Shown here in pieces: positions 1-9,030 of a stretch of DNA of 41,580 nucleotides. The DNA is from Cypionkella sp. (GTDB taxonomy: Bacteria; Pseudomonadota; Alphaproteobacteria; Rhodobacterales; Rhodobacteraceae). Position 1 is the first letter of the stretch. Each line of letters begins with the position of its first letter. The stretch lies in assembly GCF_028290025.1 (NCBI RefSeq), contig NZ_JAQGKQ010000102.1, forward strand, positions 1 through 41,580, read 5' to 3'. Made by a program: the position numbers and the translations under genes. Under the pieces are notes generated by a model. The model saw only the letters and a program-made list of their open reading frames with translations, did no database searches and was not told the DNA's origin.

Positions 1-239
1 TTATCCGCCACCGCTTGCCGCAAAGCTTGCGTGCCAGCCGACGCGGTATAAAGCGTCTGCCCCGCCGCAGCGGCCTTGAAAGCGGCATCCACCACATGCG
101 CGGGCGTTGGAAAATCAGGCTCGCCAAGCCCAAGGTCGATCACATCGACACCCTGCGCGCGCAAGGCTTTGGCGGCCATCGACACCGCCATTGAGGCCGA
201 GGGTTTCACCACCGCCAACCGATCTGCAACATAACTCAT
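1..239 (-). CDS. PLP-dependent class I/II aminotransferase, N-terminal fragment (cut by left edge)
   Basis: The reverse strand from ATG at 239 stays open to base 1 and encodes the first 79 residues of an aspartate-aminotransferase-like protein. It begins MSYVADRLAVVKPSASM and carries the fold-type I N-terminal signature IDLGLGEPDFPTPAHV, followed by a YTASAGTQALRQAV stretch. These enzymes transfer an amino group between an amino acid and a 2-oxo acid in the cytoplasm. The PLP lysine lies outside the window, so substrate class cannot be judged. The start overlaps the stop of hyuB by 4 bp (ATGA at 239-236), so it is the last visible gene of the TPP enzyme-hyuA-hyuB operon and is probably translationally coupled. 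A role in moving the amino group of a hydantoinase product is inference. Confidence 0.85.
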   Translation of the reverse strand, partial: MSYVADRLAVVKPSASMAVSMAAKALRAQGVDVIDLGLGEPDFPTPAHVVDAAFKAAAAGQTLYTASAGTQALRQAVAD

Positions 240-1870
240 GGCTTTTTCCTCATCCCGTCGCTCGTCACATAGCCCTTGGCCAGATCGTCGGCCCGCACAG
301 CATCGCTGCGATATTCAGGCGCACCGTAACCGCCGCCACCGGGAAGATGAAGGATCAACCGACGCCCCTGCGGCACATGTTGCCAGCCTTTCGGCTTCAA
401 CTGCGTGCCATCGTCCAGCGCCACAATCCCCGCAGCCCCCGGCCCACCACCATCACGCCCCGCCGCCGGATGGTTAACCCGATCAAACATCGCCGAGAAG
501 TCAAACTCATGCCCCGGCGCGGGTTCAATCTCAATTATCTGCCCCAAGCCGCCGCGATACTGGCCGTCACCGCCAGAGTCGGGCCGCAGCTCCTTGCGCC
601 AAACCACGATCGGCCCGGTATGTTCCGTCGCCTCAATCGGCATCGTCATCACGCCCGAAGGAAAAGCGGTCGCTGACAGCCCATCCAGACCGGGCCGCGC
701 GCCCATGCCGCCGGAGTTGAACATCAGAATTTCCGCGCGCCGCCCCGGCTGACCCGCAGCCGGGCGCACCGACATATGGATATTCCACAGCGCCGCAGCG
801 CCCTCGGCCAGCACCTGCCCCGGCAAGGCTTTCGCCAACGCGCCGAGCACCAGATCGGGTACCATATGGCCGATCACATGCCGCACCGCGACGGGCGCAG
901 GACGTTCGGCGTTCAGGATATTTTCGGGCGAGGATATGGTAAACAAAGCCAGCGAGGCCCAGTTGTTCGGGATATCCGGTGCAATCACGCATTTCAGCGC
1001 ATAGCAGGCATAGGCTTTGGTGTAGATGATCGGCACGTTGATGCCGTAGCGGCTGGCCGGATCGCTGCCCGCAAAATCGACGTTAACGCGGTCGCCTTTG
1101 ATCTCAACTTGGGCGACCAGTTTGACGGGGGCATCATAACCATCGGTCAGAAGTTCGTTCGACCAAGTGCCTTGCGGCAGGGCGCGGATACGCTCCAAAG
1201 TCGCGGTATGGGTGCGGTGGAAGATGAAGTCACCTAGGGCATCGAGGGTCGAGAGGCCGATTTCCTGCATCATCGCAATCAGACGGCGATGGCCGACATC
1301 ATTGCAGGCGGCGAGCGAGTAGAAATCGCCCACAACCTGATTTGGCTCGCGCACATTGGCGCGGATTAGCCGCACGAGGTCAGCATTCACCACGCCCCGG
1401 TCAGCGAATTTCATGATCGGGATTTGAATGCCTTCTTCGTAAACCGACTTCGCATCCGCGCCAAAACCCCGGCCGCCAACATCGACAACATGGGCGGTGC
1501 AGGCGAAGAAACCGACGAGTTGATCGCCCAAGAACGACGGAGAAACCATAGTGATATCATGCAGATGGCCAGTGCCCTTCCACGGGTCGTTGGTCACATA
1601 GGTATCACCCGCGTTCATCTGATCGCGGCCGATTTCCGCGATGAAATGCAGCACAGCTTCTGCCATCGTGTTAACATGGCCCGGCGTACCAGTGACGGCC
1701 TGCGCCAGCATCCGACCCTGCGGATCGAAAACGCCCGCCGACAGATCACCCGCCTCGCGCACCGATGTCGAAAACGCGGTGCGCAGCAGGGTAAGCGCCT
1801 GTTCCTCAACCACCGAAATCAGGCGGTTCCACATCACCTGCATCCGAATATCGCGGGTTTGGTCGGTCAT
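236..1870 (-). CDS. hyuB: Hydantoinase B / N-methylhydantoinase B family subunit (HyuB)
   Basis: A 544-residue protein, the usual HyuB length. It opens MTDQTRDIRMQVMWNRLISV. The family block MLAQAVTGTPGHVNTM lies near residues 54-69, TYVTNDPWKGTGHLHD near 90-105, and the glycine-rich C-terminal LHLPGGGGYGAP near 508-519. HyuB pairs with HyuA in ATP-dependent ring-opening enzymes (N-methylhydantoin amidohydrolase, 5-oxoprolinase) and in related ATP-dependent carboxylases such as acetone carboxylase. The start overlaps the hyuA stop and the stop overlaps the aminotransferase start, each by 4 bp, which fits equimolar expression. The exact substrate cannot be read from sequence. No acetone-carboxylase gamma subunit is nearby, so a hydantoinase or oxoprolinase-like role is favoured. 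Confidence 0.9.
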   Translation of the reverse strand: MTDQTRDIRMQVMWNRLISVVEEQALTLLRTAFSTSVREAGDLSAGVFDPQGRMLAQAVTGTPGHVNTMAEAVLHFIAEIGRDQMNAGDTYVTNDPWKGTGHLHDITMVSPSFLGDQLVGFFACTAHVVDVGGRGFGADAKSVYEEGIQIPIMKFADRGVVNADLVRLIRANVREPNQVVGDFYSLAACNDVGHRRLIAMMQEIGLSTLDALGDFIFHRTHTATLERIRALPQGTWSNELLTDGYDAPVKLVAQVEIKGDRVNVDFAGSDPASRYGINVPIIYTKAYACYALKCVIAPDIPNNWASLALFTISSPENILNAERPAPVAVRHVIGHMVPDLVLGALAKALPGQVLAEGAAALWNIHMSVRPAAGQPGRRAEILMFNSGGMGARPGLDGLSATAFPSGVMTMPIEATEHTGPIVVWRKELRPDSGGDGQYRGGLGQIIEIEPAPGHEFDFSAMFDRVNHPAAGRDGGGPGAAGIVALDDGTQLKPKGWQHVPQGRRLILHLPGGGGYGAPEYRSDAVRADDLAKGYVTSDGMRKKP

Positions 1871-3954
1871 TTAGCGGCCCCCTTGCGGATTAAAAGCAAG
1901 CTGCCATCGCTTTGCATCACTACATCGAAAGGGGCGGTGACGACGGTGGAAGTTTCGCGCTCGACGATGATCGCGGGGCCAGTCACCCGCATTCCGAGGT
2001 GTAAATCGCTGCGGTCTATGATAGCGGTGTTCATAAATTCACCTCGGGACGGATCGAAAACCGGGCGTGAAAGCTTGCGCGCAGCCTCCGCCTCACCCGA
2101 GATGAGCGCGATCTGCTCCGGTTTCACACGCTGATCTTGCGCCTTTACCGACCATGTGACGATTTCAATCTCCAACCCGTCGAGGCCCTCAATCGCCCGC
2201 CCGAAGAAACGCGCGTAGTTTTCGCAGAAATTGCTGCGCAGCATTTCGGCGTCGGCATCGGTGAAGTTACGGTCTGGTAGGGTCACGGGAATCTCCCACC
2301 CCTGCCCGACATAGCGCATAAAAGCGGTAATTTCGCACTGGATGGACGCGTTGGTTCCGGCGCGCACAAACCCCTCCGCCGTGGCCTTCAACCCTGCGAT
2401 CAGCGCATTCACCGCATCAGCTTTGAACGCCGCCAAGCGCAGGATGTTGGAGGCTAAAGCCTCATAGCCAAACGGCGCTTTCAGGAAACCGATAGCGGAA
2501 CCTACGCCCGCGCCGACCGGGATAAGGCACTGATCTATAACAAGCTTCTCGCACAGACGGGCGGCGTGCAGCGGGGCAGCGCCGCCGAAAGCGATCATCA
2601 CATTGTCCGAGATATTTTTGCCATTTTCGACCGCATGAACCCGAGCCGCATTGGCCATATTCTCATCGACTACCTCGCAGATGCCAAAGGCGGCAGCGGC
2701 GGCATCAAGGCCCAGTTTGTCGCCCACATCGCGCGAAATTGCTGCGTTCGCAGCCTCGGTGGAAAGCTTAATTGCGCCGCCCGCGAAGTTATCAGCATCC
2801 AACTTGCCGAGCACCAGATCGGCGTCGGTGATCGCCGGATGCAGCCCGCCACGCTGATAGCAGGCTGGTCCCGGTTCTGACCCCGCCGACTCCGGCCCGG
2901 TTTGAATACGCCCCATCGCATCGACCCACGCCAGTGAACCACCGCCCGCGCCGATCTCAATCATCTCAATCACCGGAATGGAAATCGGCATGCCGGAGCC
3001 CTTGGCGAAACGGTAGGTGCGGGCCACTTCAAAGCTGCGCGCAGTCTTCGGCGCATAATTTTCAATCAGGCAAATCTTCGCCGTGGTGCCGCCCATGTCG
3101 TAGCTAACGACGCGGTTAAGCCCGAACTTTTGCGCGACATCGGCTGCGAAAATCGCACCGCCTGCGGGACCGCTTTCCACCAAACGCACCGGAAACTCCG
3201 AGGCGGTTTCGACGCTGATCAGACCGCCGCCGGAGTGGATCATAAACACCGGACAGGTCGCCCCCAACGCTGCCAACCGGGCCTGCAAGCGCATCAGATA
3301 ATCGGCCATTTGCGGGCGGACATAGGCATTGGCGCAGACGGTGTTAAAGCGTTCAAACTCCCGCATTTGAGGCGAGACTTCGCAGGAAATAGAGATCGGA
3401 ACCGCAACTTTTGCGGCGATGATTTCACGGGCGCGGCGCTCGTGCGCTGGGTTCATATAAGAGTGGATAAAGCCGATCGCCACCGCGCCGAAGCCTGCTG
3501 CGGCGATCCGATCGGCCAGAAGTTCAAGGGCGGTTTCGTCTAGCGGTGCCAATTCCTGACCCTGCGCACCGATGCGCCCACGCACCGCGAAACGGTCCTC
3601 CCGGGGGATCAGTGGCTTGGGCAGAACCATGTTAAGATCATACTGCGCGAAGCGGTTTTCTGTTCGCATTTCAATGACATCGCGGAAGCCTTCGGTCGTT
3701 ACAAAGGCCGTCCGCGCGCCACGACGTTCGATCAAAGCATTGGTCGCCAGAGTGGTGCCGTGGATCACGATATCCAGATCGGCGAGGGTGATTTTGGCCT
3801 CGGCCAGCACCACGTCGATGCCGTCCAAGATCGCTTGTTCAGGCGCTGCGTAATTGGTCAGCACCTTGGTCGAAAACATCTGGCCGCGACATTCAAGCGC
3901 GATATCGGTGAAGGTGCCGCCGATATCCGCGCCTAAACGGATCGGCGCTTTCAT
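1867..3954 (-). CDS. hyuA: Hydantoinase A / N-methylhydantoinase A family ATP-binding subunit (HyuA)
   Basis: A 695-residue protein, the normal HyuA size. It has the ASKHA phosphate-binding motif GADIGGTFTDIALE (residues 8-21), then HGTTLATNALIERRGA (65-80), and a second nucleotide-site motif YDMGGTTAKICLIE around residue 285. HyuA binds and hydrolyses ATP to activate the substrate carbonyl and works with HyuB encoded directly downstream. The start ATG overlaps the TPP enzyme stop by 4 bp (3951-3954) and its own stop overlaps the hyuB start, so the operon is coupled throughout. Family assignment is secure; the substrate is unknown. Confidence 0.92.
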   Translation of the reverse strand: MKAPIRLGADIGGTFTDIALECRGQMFSTKVLTNYAAPEQAILDGIDVVLAEAKITLADLDIVIHGTTLATNALIERRGARTAFVTTEGFRDVIEMRTENRFAQYDLNMVLPKPLIPREDRFAVRGRIGAQGQELAPLDETALELLADRIAAAGFGAVAIGFIHSYMNPAHERRAREIIAAKVAVPISISCEVSPQMREFERFNTVCANAYVRPQMADYLMRLQARLAALGATCPVFMIHSGGGLISVETASEFPVRLVESGPAGGAIFAADVAQKFGLNRVVSYDMGGTTAKICLIENYAPKTARSFEVARTYRFAKGSGMPISIPVIEMIEIGAGGGSLAWVDAMGRIQTGPESAGSEPGPACYQRGGLHPAITDADLVLGKLDADNFAGGAIKLSTEAANAAISRDVGDKLGLDAAAAAFGICEVVDENMANAARVHAVENGKNISDNVMIAFGGAAPLHAARLCEKLVIDQCLIPVGAGVGSAIGFLKAPFGYEALASNILRLAAFKADAVNALIAGLKATAEGFVRAGTNASIQCEITAFMRYVGQGWEIPVTLPDRNFTDADAEMLRSNFCENYARFFGRAIEGLDGLEIEIVTWSVKAQDQRVKPEQIALISGEAEAARKLSRPVFDPSRGEFMNTAIIDRSDLHLGMRVTGPAIIVERETSTVVTAPFDVVMQSDGSLLLIRKGAAK

Positions 3955-5609
3955 GCCTTTTCGGCCAAGGCTGCGGCGCGCATTTGGGTCAGGGTTTGGC
4001 GCGGGGTGATGGCTTCGGGCGAGACGTTTAGGTCCAGCACTGCGCCGCTATCCGATGCCAAGGCGCGGTCAAATGCTGCGGCGAAATCCTCGGTGCGTTC
4101 AACCCGTTCGCCGTAGAAACCGTAGGCACGGGCGAGGGCTGCAAAGTCTGGGTTAACCATCGTCGTGCCCGAAACCCGCGCCGGATAATGCCGTTCCTGA
4201 TGGGCGCGAATGGTGCCGTAGATGCCATTATTGACGATCAAAATGATCGGTTGCGCGCCTGCTTGGGCGGCGGTGGCGAGCTCTTGGCAGTTCATCTGAA
4301 AATCGCCGTCGCCCGCAAAACACACCACCCGGCGGGCCGGATAAGCCACCTTGGCGGCAATCGCAGCAGGCACGCCGTAGCCCATCGCGCCTGATTGCGG
4401 GGCGAGGAGGCGGGCTTTTTTTCCGAATTTGAAAAACTTATTCGGCCACACAGTAAAATTACCTGCACCGTTGGTTAGGATCACATCGTCGGGCAGAATA
4501 TCGCGCAGATGCGCTGTTACTGCGACCATATCAACCGGGGAGGGTTGGGCGGGTGCGCTAAAGCTGGCCTCGAATGCTGCGCGCGCATTGCTGCGCCAAT
4601 CAGCCCAGTCGCCTTTAACCGGAGTAAGCGCGCTGGCGAAGGCGCTCGGGCCTGAATGAACGCCTAGAACCGGTTGATAGATCTTGCCAATCTCGCGATC
4701 AGAGCCATGCACATGGATCAAATGCTGCGCAGCATTTGGCACCGAAAGCAGGGTGTAGCCATCGGTTGTCATCTCACCAAACCGTACGTTAATGGCAAGG
4801 ATCACATCGGCATCGCGGATCAGCGCCTTGGCATGGGGCAGCATTCCGACGCCTGCTTCACCAGTAAACACTGGCGAAAAGTTGTCGAACTGGTCTTGAT
4901 AGCGGAATGCCGCCAGCACGGGTATATCCGAGGTCTCCGCAAAATGCTGCAAGGCGCTGCGGCCTGCATTTGTCCAGTTTGTGCCGCCCATCAGGATCAA
5001 AGGACGCTGCGCATTCGCAAGCAGGGATAGCGTTTCGGCGATGGTTTCAGGTGTGGGAGCGGCTTCGGCTATCTTCGCGGGCTTGCTCAGCGGTGCAGCA
5101 TCCGTCAGGCTGGTCAGCATATCTTCGGGCAGCGCGATGACAACCGGACCGGGGCGGCCGGTGGTGGCGGTCACCCAAGCGCGGGCGAGGATTTCAGGGA
5201 TACGCTCCACCCGGTCAATCTCTACGGCCCACTTCGCCAAGGTGCCAAAAACCGCGCGATAATCGACTTCTTGGAAAGCCTCACGCCCCCTCATATCGGT
5301 GCCAACTTGGCCGACAAACACGATCATCGGCGAAGAATCCTGCATCGCGGTATGCACGCCGATGGAGGCATTGGTTGCACCCGGGCCGCGCGTCACCATG
5401 CAAATGCCGGGATTTCCGGTCAGCTTGCCATAGGCGGAAGCCATGAACGCAGCACCGCCTTCGTTGCGGCAAAGCACGAAATCAAGCTGTCCCGGGGTGT
5501 CGTGCAGCGCGTCGAGCACCGCGAGATAGCTTTCGCCAGGAACGCCAAAGGCTTTGGTCGCACCCAGTGCCACCAGAGATTTCACCAGAACTTGCCCGCC
5601 GTTTTGCAT
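3951..5609 (-). CDS. Thiamine-pyrophosphate-dependent enzyme, acetolactate synthase large-subunit-like
   Basis: A 552-residue TPP enzyme with the three-domain acetolactate synthase architecture. The cofactor-activating glutamate is E50 in FVLCRNEGGAAFMASAYGK, and the metal/TPP motif starts GDGDFQMN at 433 and ends at the NN of IVNNGIYGT (460-461). Such enzymes decarboxylate a 2-oxo acid and may join the aldehyde to a second acceptor. No small regulatory subunit is adjacent, which argues against the branched-chain biosynthetic ilvB role and for a catabolic or specialised carboligase/decarboxylase. It is the first gene of the operon with hyuA, hyuB and the aminotransferase (4-bp overlap with hyuA). 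A purine-rich AGGGGCGG lies before the ATG. The combination with HyuAB is discussed in the findings. Confidence 0.88.
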   Translation of the reverse strand: MQNGGQVLVKSLVALGATKAFGVPGESYLAVLDALHDTPGQLDFVLCRNEGGAAFMASAYGKLTGNPGICMVTRGPGATNASIGVHTAMQDSSPMIVFVGQVGTDMRGREAFQEVDYRAVFGTLAKWAVEIDRVERIPEILARAWVTATTGRPGPVVIALPEDMLTSLTDAAPLSKPAKIAEAAPTPETIAETLSLLANAQRPLILMGGTNWTNAGRSALQHFAETSDIPVLAAFRYQDQFDNFSPVFTGEAGVGMLPHAKALIRDADVILAINVRFGEMTTDGYTLLSVPNAAQHLIHVHGSDREIGKIYQPVLGVHSGPSAFASALTPVKGDWADWRSNARAAFEASFSAPAQPSPVDMVAVTAHLRDILPDDVILTNGAGNFTVWPNKFFKFGKKARLLAPQSGAMGYGVPAAIAAKVAYPARRVVCFAGDGDFQMNCQELATAAQAGAQPIILIVNNGIYGTIRAHQERHYPARVSGTTMVNPDFAALARAYGFYGERVERTEDFAAAFDRALASDSGAVLDLNVSPEAITPRQTLTQMRAAALAEKA

Positions 5610-5686
5610 CGCTTACCGCCCCTGAGACATTTCGTGCATCCTGCGCTGATGCGGCGGGAAGTGAAACCAAGAAACGTGCAGGATTG

Positions 5687-5701
5687 ACAAGCTTTACTTG
5701 T
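5687..5701. promoter_or_regulatory. Possible operator in the promoter region of the TPP enzyme-hyuAB operon
   Basis: The inverted repeat ACAAG-cttta-CTTGT lies about 80 bp upstream of the TPP enzyme start, inside the 237-bp gap 5610-5846. Its arms are perfect but only 5 bp. On the minus strand it partly overlaps a -35-like TTGTCA, without a convincing -10 element at the right distance. No regulator gene is adjacent. I report it only as a candidate. Confidence 0.2.
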
Positions 5702-5846
5702 TTGAGTGAAAGGGGATGGGGATTTGGCAGGTTGGCGGAATTTGCGCAATGCGGAATACTAAAAGCTTAACAGACCGTTAAAGTGAAATCTAATCGCTTG
5801 AATATGCTTGCAGAAAATATCCGTCCACAGTGGGCAGCGTTGCGCC

Positions 5847-6188
5847 TTAAATCGCGCAGACCTCTGACCGAGTCAAAAACCGCTGTTCACGGCCATTGTC
5901 CAAGCTGAACATACCGCCCCGGCCTTTGATCGCGTCGATGATCAGATTGGTGTGCTTCCAGACCTCATACTGGCTGCCCGAGATATAGAACGGCATTCCG
6001 CCAATCTCACCCAGCTTCACATCGCGGTCACCGAGCATGAAATCGCCCACCGGATAGCACATCGGCGAGGAGCCATCACAACAACCGCCCGATTGGTGGA
6101 ACATCACCGGGCCATGATCGGCGACGATCTCGGCTAGCAGTTGCAAAGCCGCTGGGGTGGCGGTGACTTTATCCAGGACTTCGGTCAT
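5847..6188 (-). CDS. DUF779 family protein
   Basis: A 113-residue protein of the DUF779 family, recognised by FHQSGGCCDGSSPMCYP (residues about 31-47) and the C-terminal GMFSLDNGREQRFLTRS. The GGCCDGSSPMC cysteines look metal-binding, but no function has been established that I know of. DUF779 genes are typically found directly beside ExaC/AldB-type aldehyde dehydrogenases, and here it follows one on the same strand after 56 bp. A GGAGG sequence precedes the ATG at good spacing. Co-transcription with the dehydrogenase is inferred, so a helper role in aldehyde metabolism is plausible but unproven. Confidence 0.9.
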   Translation of the reverse strand: MTEVLDKVTATPAALQLLAEIVADHGPVMFHQSGGCCDGSSPMCYPVGDFMLGDRDVKLGEIGGMPFYISGSQYEVWKHTNLIIDAIKGRGGMFSLDNGREQRFLTRSEVCAI

Positions 6189-6244
6189 ATCTGCCTCCGG
6201 TTGGAAAGCGGGCGCGAGGTTTGTGCGCGCCCGCTATTGGCGCT

Positions 6245-7762
6245 TTAGAAGAAGCCTAGCTTTTTCGGCGAGTAGCTGACCAGCATGTTCTTGGTTTGCT
6301 GATAGTGGTCGAGCATCATCTTGTGGTTTTCACGCCCGATACCCGACTGTTTGTAGCCGCCGAACGCCGCGTGGGCGGGGTAGGCGTGGTAGCAGTTAGT
6401 CCAAACCCGGCCAGCTTGGATGGCACGACCGAAGCGATAAGACGTGTTGGCCGAACGGCTCCACACGCCAGCGCCCAGACCGTAGAGGGTGTCATTGGCA
6501 ATCGAAAGCGCCTCGTCGTCGTCCTTGAAGGTGGTGACGGACACCACCGGCCCAAAGATTTCCTCTTGGAACACCCGCATCTTGTTGTTGCCCTTGAACA
6601 CCGTCGGCTGCATGTAAAAGCCGCCCGCGAGGCCGCCCTCCATATGCCGCTGACCGCCGCCCGCGAGAACCTGCGCACCTTCCTGTTTGCCGATATCCAT
6701 GTAGGACAGGATTTTTTCCAGCTGTTCGGACGAGGCCTGCGCGCCGATCATCGTGGTGGGGTCGAGCGGGTCGCCTGCGGTGATCGCAGCCACGCGTTGT
6801 AGCGCCTTTTCCATGAACTGATCGTAAATCGACTCGTGGATCAAAGCGCGGCTCGGGCAGGTGCAAACCTCGCCTTGGTTCAGCGCGAACATCACGAAGC
6901 CTTCGATGGCTTTGTCGAAGTAGTCGTCATCCTCGGCGCAGACGTCTTTGAAGAAGATGTTGGGAGATTTGCCGCCCAGTTCCAGCGTCACCGGGATCAG
7001 GTTTTGGCTGGCATATTGCATGATCAAGCGGCCAGTGGTGGTCTCGCCGGTGAAGGCGATCTTGGCGATACGGTTGCTGGAGGCGAGCGGTTTGCCAGCT
7101 TCCAGACCGAAGCCGTTGACGATGTTCAGCACGCCGGGTGGCAGCAGATCGGCGATCAACTCGGCGAAGATCAGGATGGAGGCCGGAGTTTGCTCGGCGG
7201 GTTTCAGCACCACGCAGTTGCCAGCCGCCAAAGCGGGGGCAAGTTTCCAGACGGCCATCAGTAGGGGGAAGTTCCACGGGATAATCTGGCCGACAACGCC
7301 GAGGGGTTCGTGGAAATGGTAGGCGACGGTGTCATGGTCGATTTCGGAAAGCGAGCCTTCCTGCGCGCGGATCGCCCCTGCGAAATAACGGAAGTGGTCG
7401 ATAGCCAAGGGTAGATCGGCGTGGGTGGTTTCGCGGATCGGCTTACCATTGTCCCATGTCTCGGCAAGTGCCAGCAGGGAAAGGTTTTGCTCCATCACGT
7501 CCGCGATTTTGTTCAGGATCACCGCGCGGGTGGCGACTGAGGAATTGCCCCATGCGGTCTTCGCAGCATGGGCGGCATCAAGTGCAGCCTCAATATCGGC
7601 CGACTCGGAGCGGGGAATTTTGCAAATCACTTCGCCGGTGATTGGCGAGGTATTGTCGAAAGTACGGCCTGACTTCGCCTCGACCCATTTGCCGCCGATG
7701 AAGTTGCCATAGCTCGCCTTGAACGGCGATTTAGAGGTGCGGAAATGCTCCACCATATTCAT
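6245..7762 (-). CDS. NAD-dependent aldehyde dehydrogenase, ExaC/AldB/AcoD type
   Basis: A 505-residue class-3-like aldehyde dehydrogenase that oxidises an aliphatic aldehyde to the acid with NAD(P)+. Key residues are N164 in IPWNFPL, the general base E261 in LELGGKSPN, and the nucleophile C300 in the subfamily signature [14 protein letters not shown]. That double-cysteine signature is typical of acetaldehyde dehydrogenases of the ExaC/AldB group. I chose the start MNMVEHF at 7762 because GGGAGGAC lies just upstream; the frame stays open 26 codons further, but that part is not conserved-looking. It lies downstream of an AcoR-like regulator and upstream of DUF779, the usual setting for an ethanol/acetoin/aldehyde-responsive dehydrogenase. 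Confidence 0.93.
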   Translation of the reverse strand: MNMVEHFRTSKSPFKASYGNFIGGKWVEAKSGRTFDNTSPITGEVICKIPRSESADIEAALDAAHAAKTAWGNSSVATRAVILNKIADVMEQNLSLLALAETWDNGKPIRETTHADLPLAIDHFRYFAGAIRAQEGSLSEIDHDTVAYHFHEPLGVVGQIIPWNFPLLMAVWKLAPALAAGNCVVLKPAEQTPASILIFAELIADLLPPGVLNIVNGFGLEAGKPLASSNRIAKIAFTGETTTGRLIMQYASQNLIPVTLELGGKSPNIFFKDVCAEDDDYFDKAIEGFVMFALNQGEVCTCPSRALIHESIYDQFMEKALQRVAAITAGDPLDPTTMIGAQASSEQLEKILSYMDIGKQEGAQVLAGGGQRHMEGGLAGGFYMQPTVFKGNNKMRVFQEEIFGPVVSVTTFKDDDEALSIANDTLYGLGAGVWSRSANTSYRFGRAIQAGRVWTNCYHAYPAHAAFGGYKQSGIGRENHKMMLDHYQQTKNMLVSYSPKKLGFF

Positions 7763-7867
7763 TGTTAGTCCTCCCAGACTGTGCGGCCGCCTCCTCGCGG
7801 CACTGCGAATAAGCTGCACCTTTCGGATGCCGCTTGTCATTAGGGTGGAGTCTCGGATTGCCCGAGT

Positions 7868-7885
7868 TGTCGCAGCGCTGCGACA
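7868..7885. promoter_or_regulatory. 18-bp perfect palindrome, likely operator of the AcoR-like regulator
   Basis: TGTCGCAGCGCTGCGACA is a perfect palindrome about 105 bp upstream of the aldehyde dehydrogenase start, in the gap between the regulator and the dehydrogenase. TGTCGC/GCGACA arms resemble dyads bound by Fis-type helix-turn-helix domains, such as the one ending the neighbouring regulator. A half-site GCGCTGCGAC recurs at 8992-9001, upstream of the regulator gene itself, which would fit autoregulation. I did not find a convincing sigma-54 GG-N10-GC element downstream of it. Confidence 0.55.
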
Positions 7886-7926
7886 CGTCAGGCGAAAACT
7901 TACACCAAATTGCGTGGCGGAGGGCG

Positions 7927-8871
7927 CTAGATCAATCGCGGCCCGAGCTTACGGTGGAAGGTGGCACGGCTGATGCCTAGATCGCGGGCCGCCGCTGAGA
8001 CGTTACCACCAGCGCGGGCAAGGGCGCGCATTAGGACGGCGCGTTCGCCATCTTCCAGCGTTTCATGCTCGAAATGGCCCAGTACATCGGCGGTTGGGCG
8101 GGGGTGTCGGGCAAGGTCGCCGGTCAGACCGAGATGATGACGGGCGGCGCGAGTGGCACCGATGACGAGGTCATCGTGATCGACCGCCAGCAAGCCACCG
8201 GTGGCGCGGTCGGCTGAAACCAGCACCATGCGGGCGTTGGGGAAGGCGTCGCGGAAGGCTTGCGCCTCAATCTTCTGCGCGGTTTCGGTGACGGTTTGGC
8301 TGATCAGCACCATGAAACCTTCGGTGAGATCATTGCGCGCGGATGAGACATCGAGCACCCCGGCTAGTTTGCCTTGAGGGCCGTAGATCGGCGCGCTCAT
8401 GCAGGACAGAATGGTGTTGCAGGCAAGGAAATGTTGATCGCGGTGGATCGTCACCACGCGTTCTTCGACCAGACAGGTGCCGATGCCGTTGGTGCCTTGC
8501 TGCTGCTCAGACCAGCGGGTGCCCGGCCATAGACCCCAATCCGAGAACACCGAGTCGTCAACCGCAGCGCCGCGACGTTCCAGCGGGACGCCATCCAGAT
8601 CGGCGAGAAGCACGCAGCAGCCGACCGCGCCGACGGCTTGAAACAGCCGATCAAGGTTGGGGGCGGCGGCGCGTATCAATGGCCCCATCCGATCACGGGC
8701 GGCGGCAAGTTCTTGTGCGGTCATCCGATCGGCGTGGCTTGGGCGGGTTGGATCGAGACCGTGCAGACGGGCGGAACGGCTCCACGAGGCGACCACCGGC
8801 GAGCGTGCCGCTTCGCCCCGCGCGATGGCGGTTTCAATCGCGGTCAGGTGGCTCTCGGTCGAGCGTGGCAT
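7927..8871 (-). CDS. AcoR-like transcriptional regulator: GAF sensor plus Fis-type HTH, no AAA+ domain
   Basis: A 314-residue protein related to the N- and C-terminal parts of AcoR. The N-terminal half has the AcoR-type sensory region ([17 protein letters not shown], then a GAF-like domain with [16 protein letters not shown] and [20 protein letters not shown]). The C-terminal about 45 residues form a Fis-type helix-turn-helix ([20 protein letters not shown]). The central sigma-54 AAA+ ATPase with GAFTGA is absent, so it cannot remodel sigma-54 polymerase and probably acts as an ordinary repressor or activator. The start [10 protein letters not shown] at 8871 is chosen because GGAG lies 7 nt upstream; an earlier in-frame start at 8913 is possible. 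It sits upstream of the aldehyde dehydrogenase and probably controls it. Confidence 0.85.
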   Translation of the reverse strand: MPRSTESHLTAIETAIARGEAARSPVVASWSRSARLHGLDPTRPSHADRMTAQELAAARDRMGPLIRAAAPNLDRLFQAVGAVGCCVLLADLDGVPLERRGAAVDDSVFSDWGLWPGTRWSEQQQGTNGIGTCLVEERVVTIHRDQHFLACNTILSCMSAPIYGPQGKLAGVLDVSSARNDLTEGFMVLISQTVTETAQKIEAQAFRDAFPNARMVLVSADRATGGLLAVDHDDLVIGATRAARHHLGLTGDLARHPRPTADVLGHFEHETLEDGERAVLMRALARAGGNVSAAARDLGISRATFHRKLGPRLI

Positions 8872-9030
8872 CAGGACACTCCGGCAGAAGGCGGCGGGTC
8901 TCAACTTTGGCAACAGTTAGGGCGAGGGTATTGGATACGGCGAGAGTATGGCGCAAGTCGCGTTAAATTCAACCCGGTGGGGTTACGGACGGCGCTGCGA
9001 CGCCGGGCCAATATTTGGGTCGTAGTTCAG

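Noticed and set aside
7763..7867. Sigma-54 promoter for the aldehyde dehydrogenase
   Set aside because: The neighbouring AcoR-like protein prompted a search, but no GG-N10-GC element with the flanking consensus is present and the regulator lacks the AAA+ domain.
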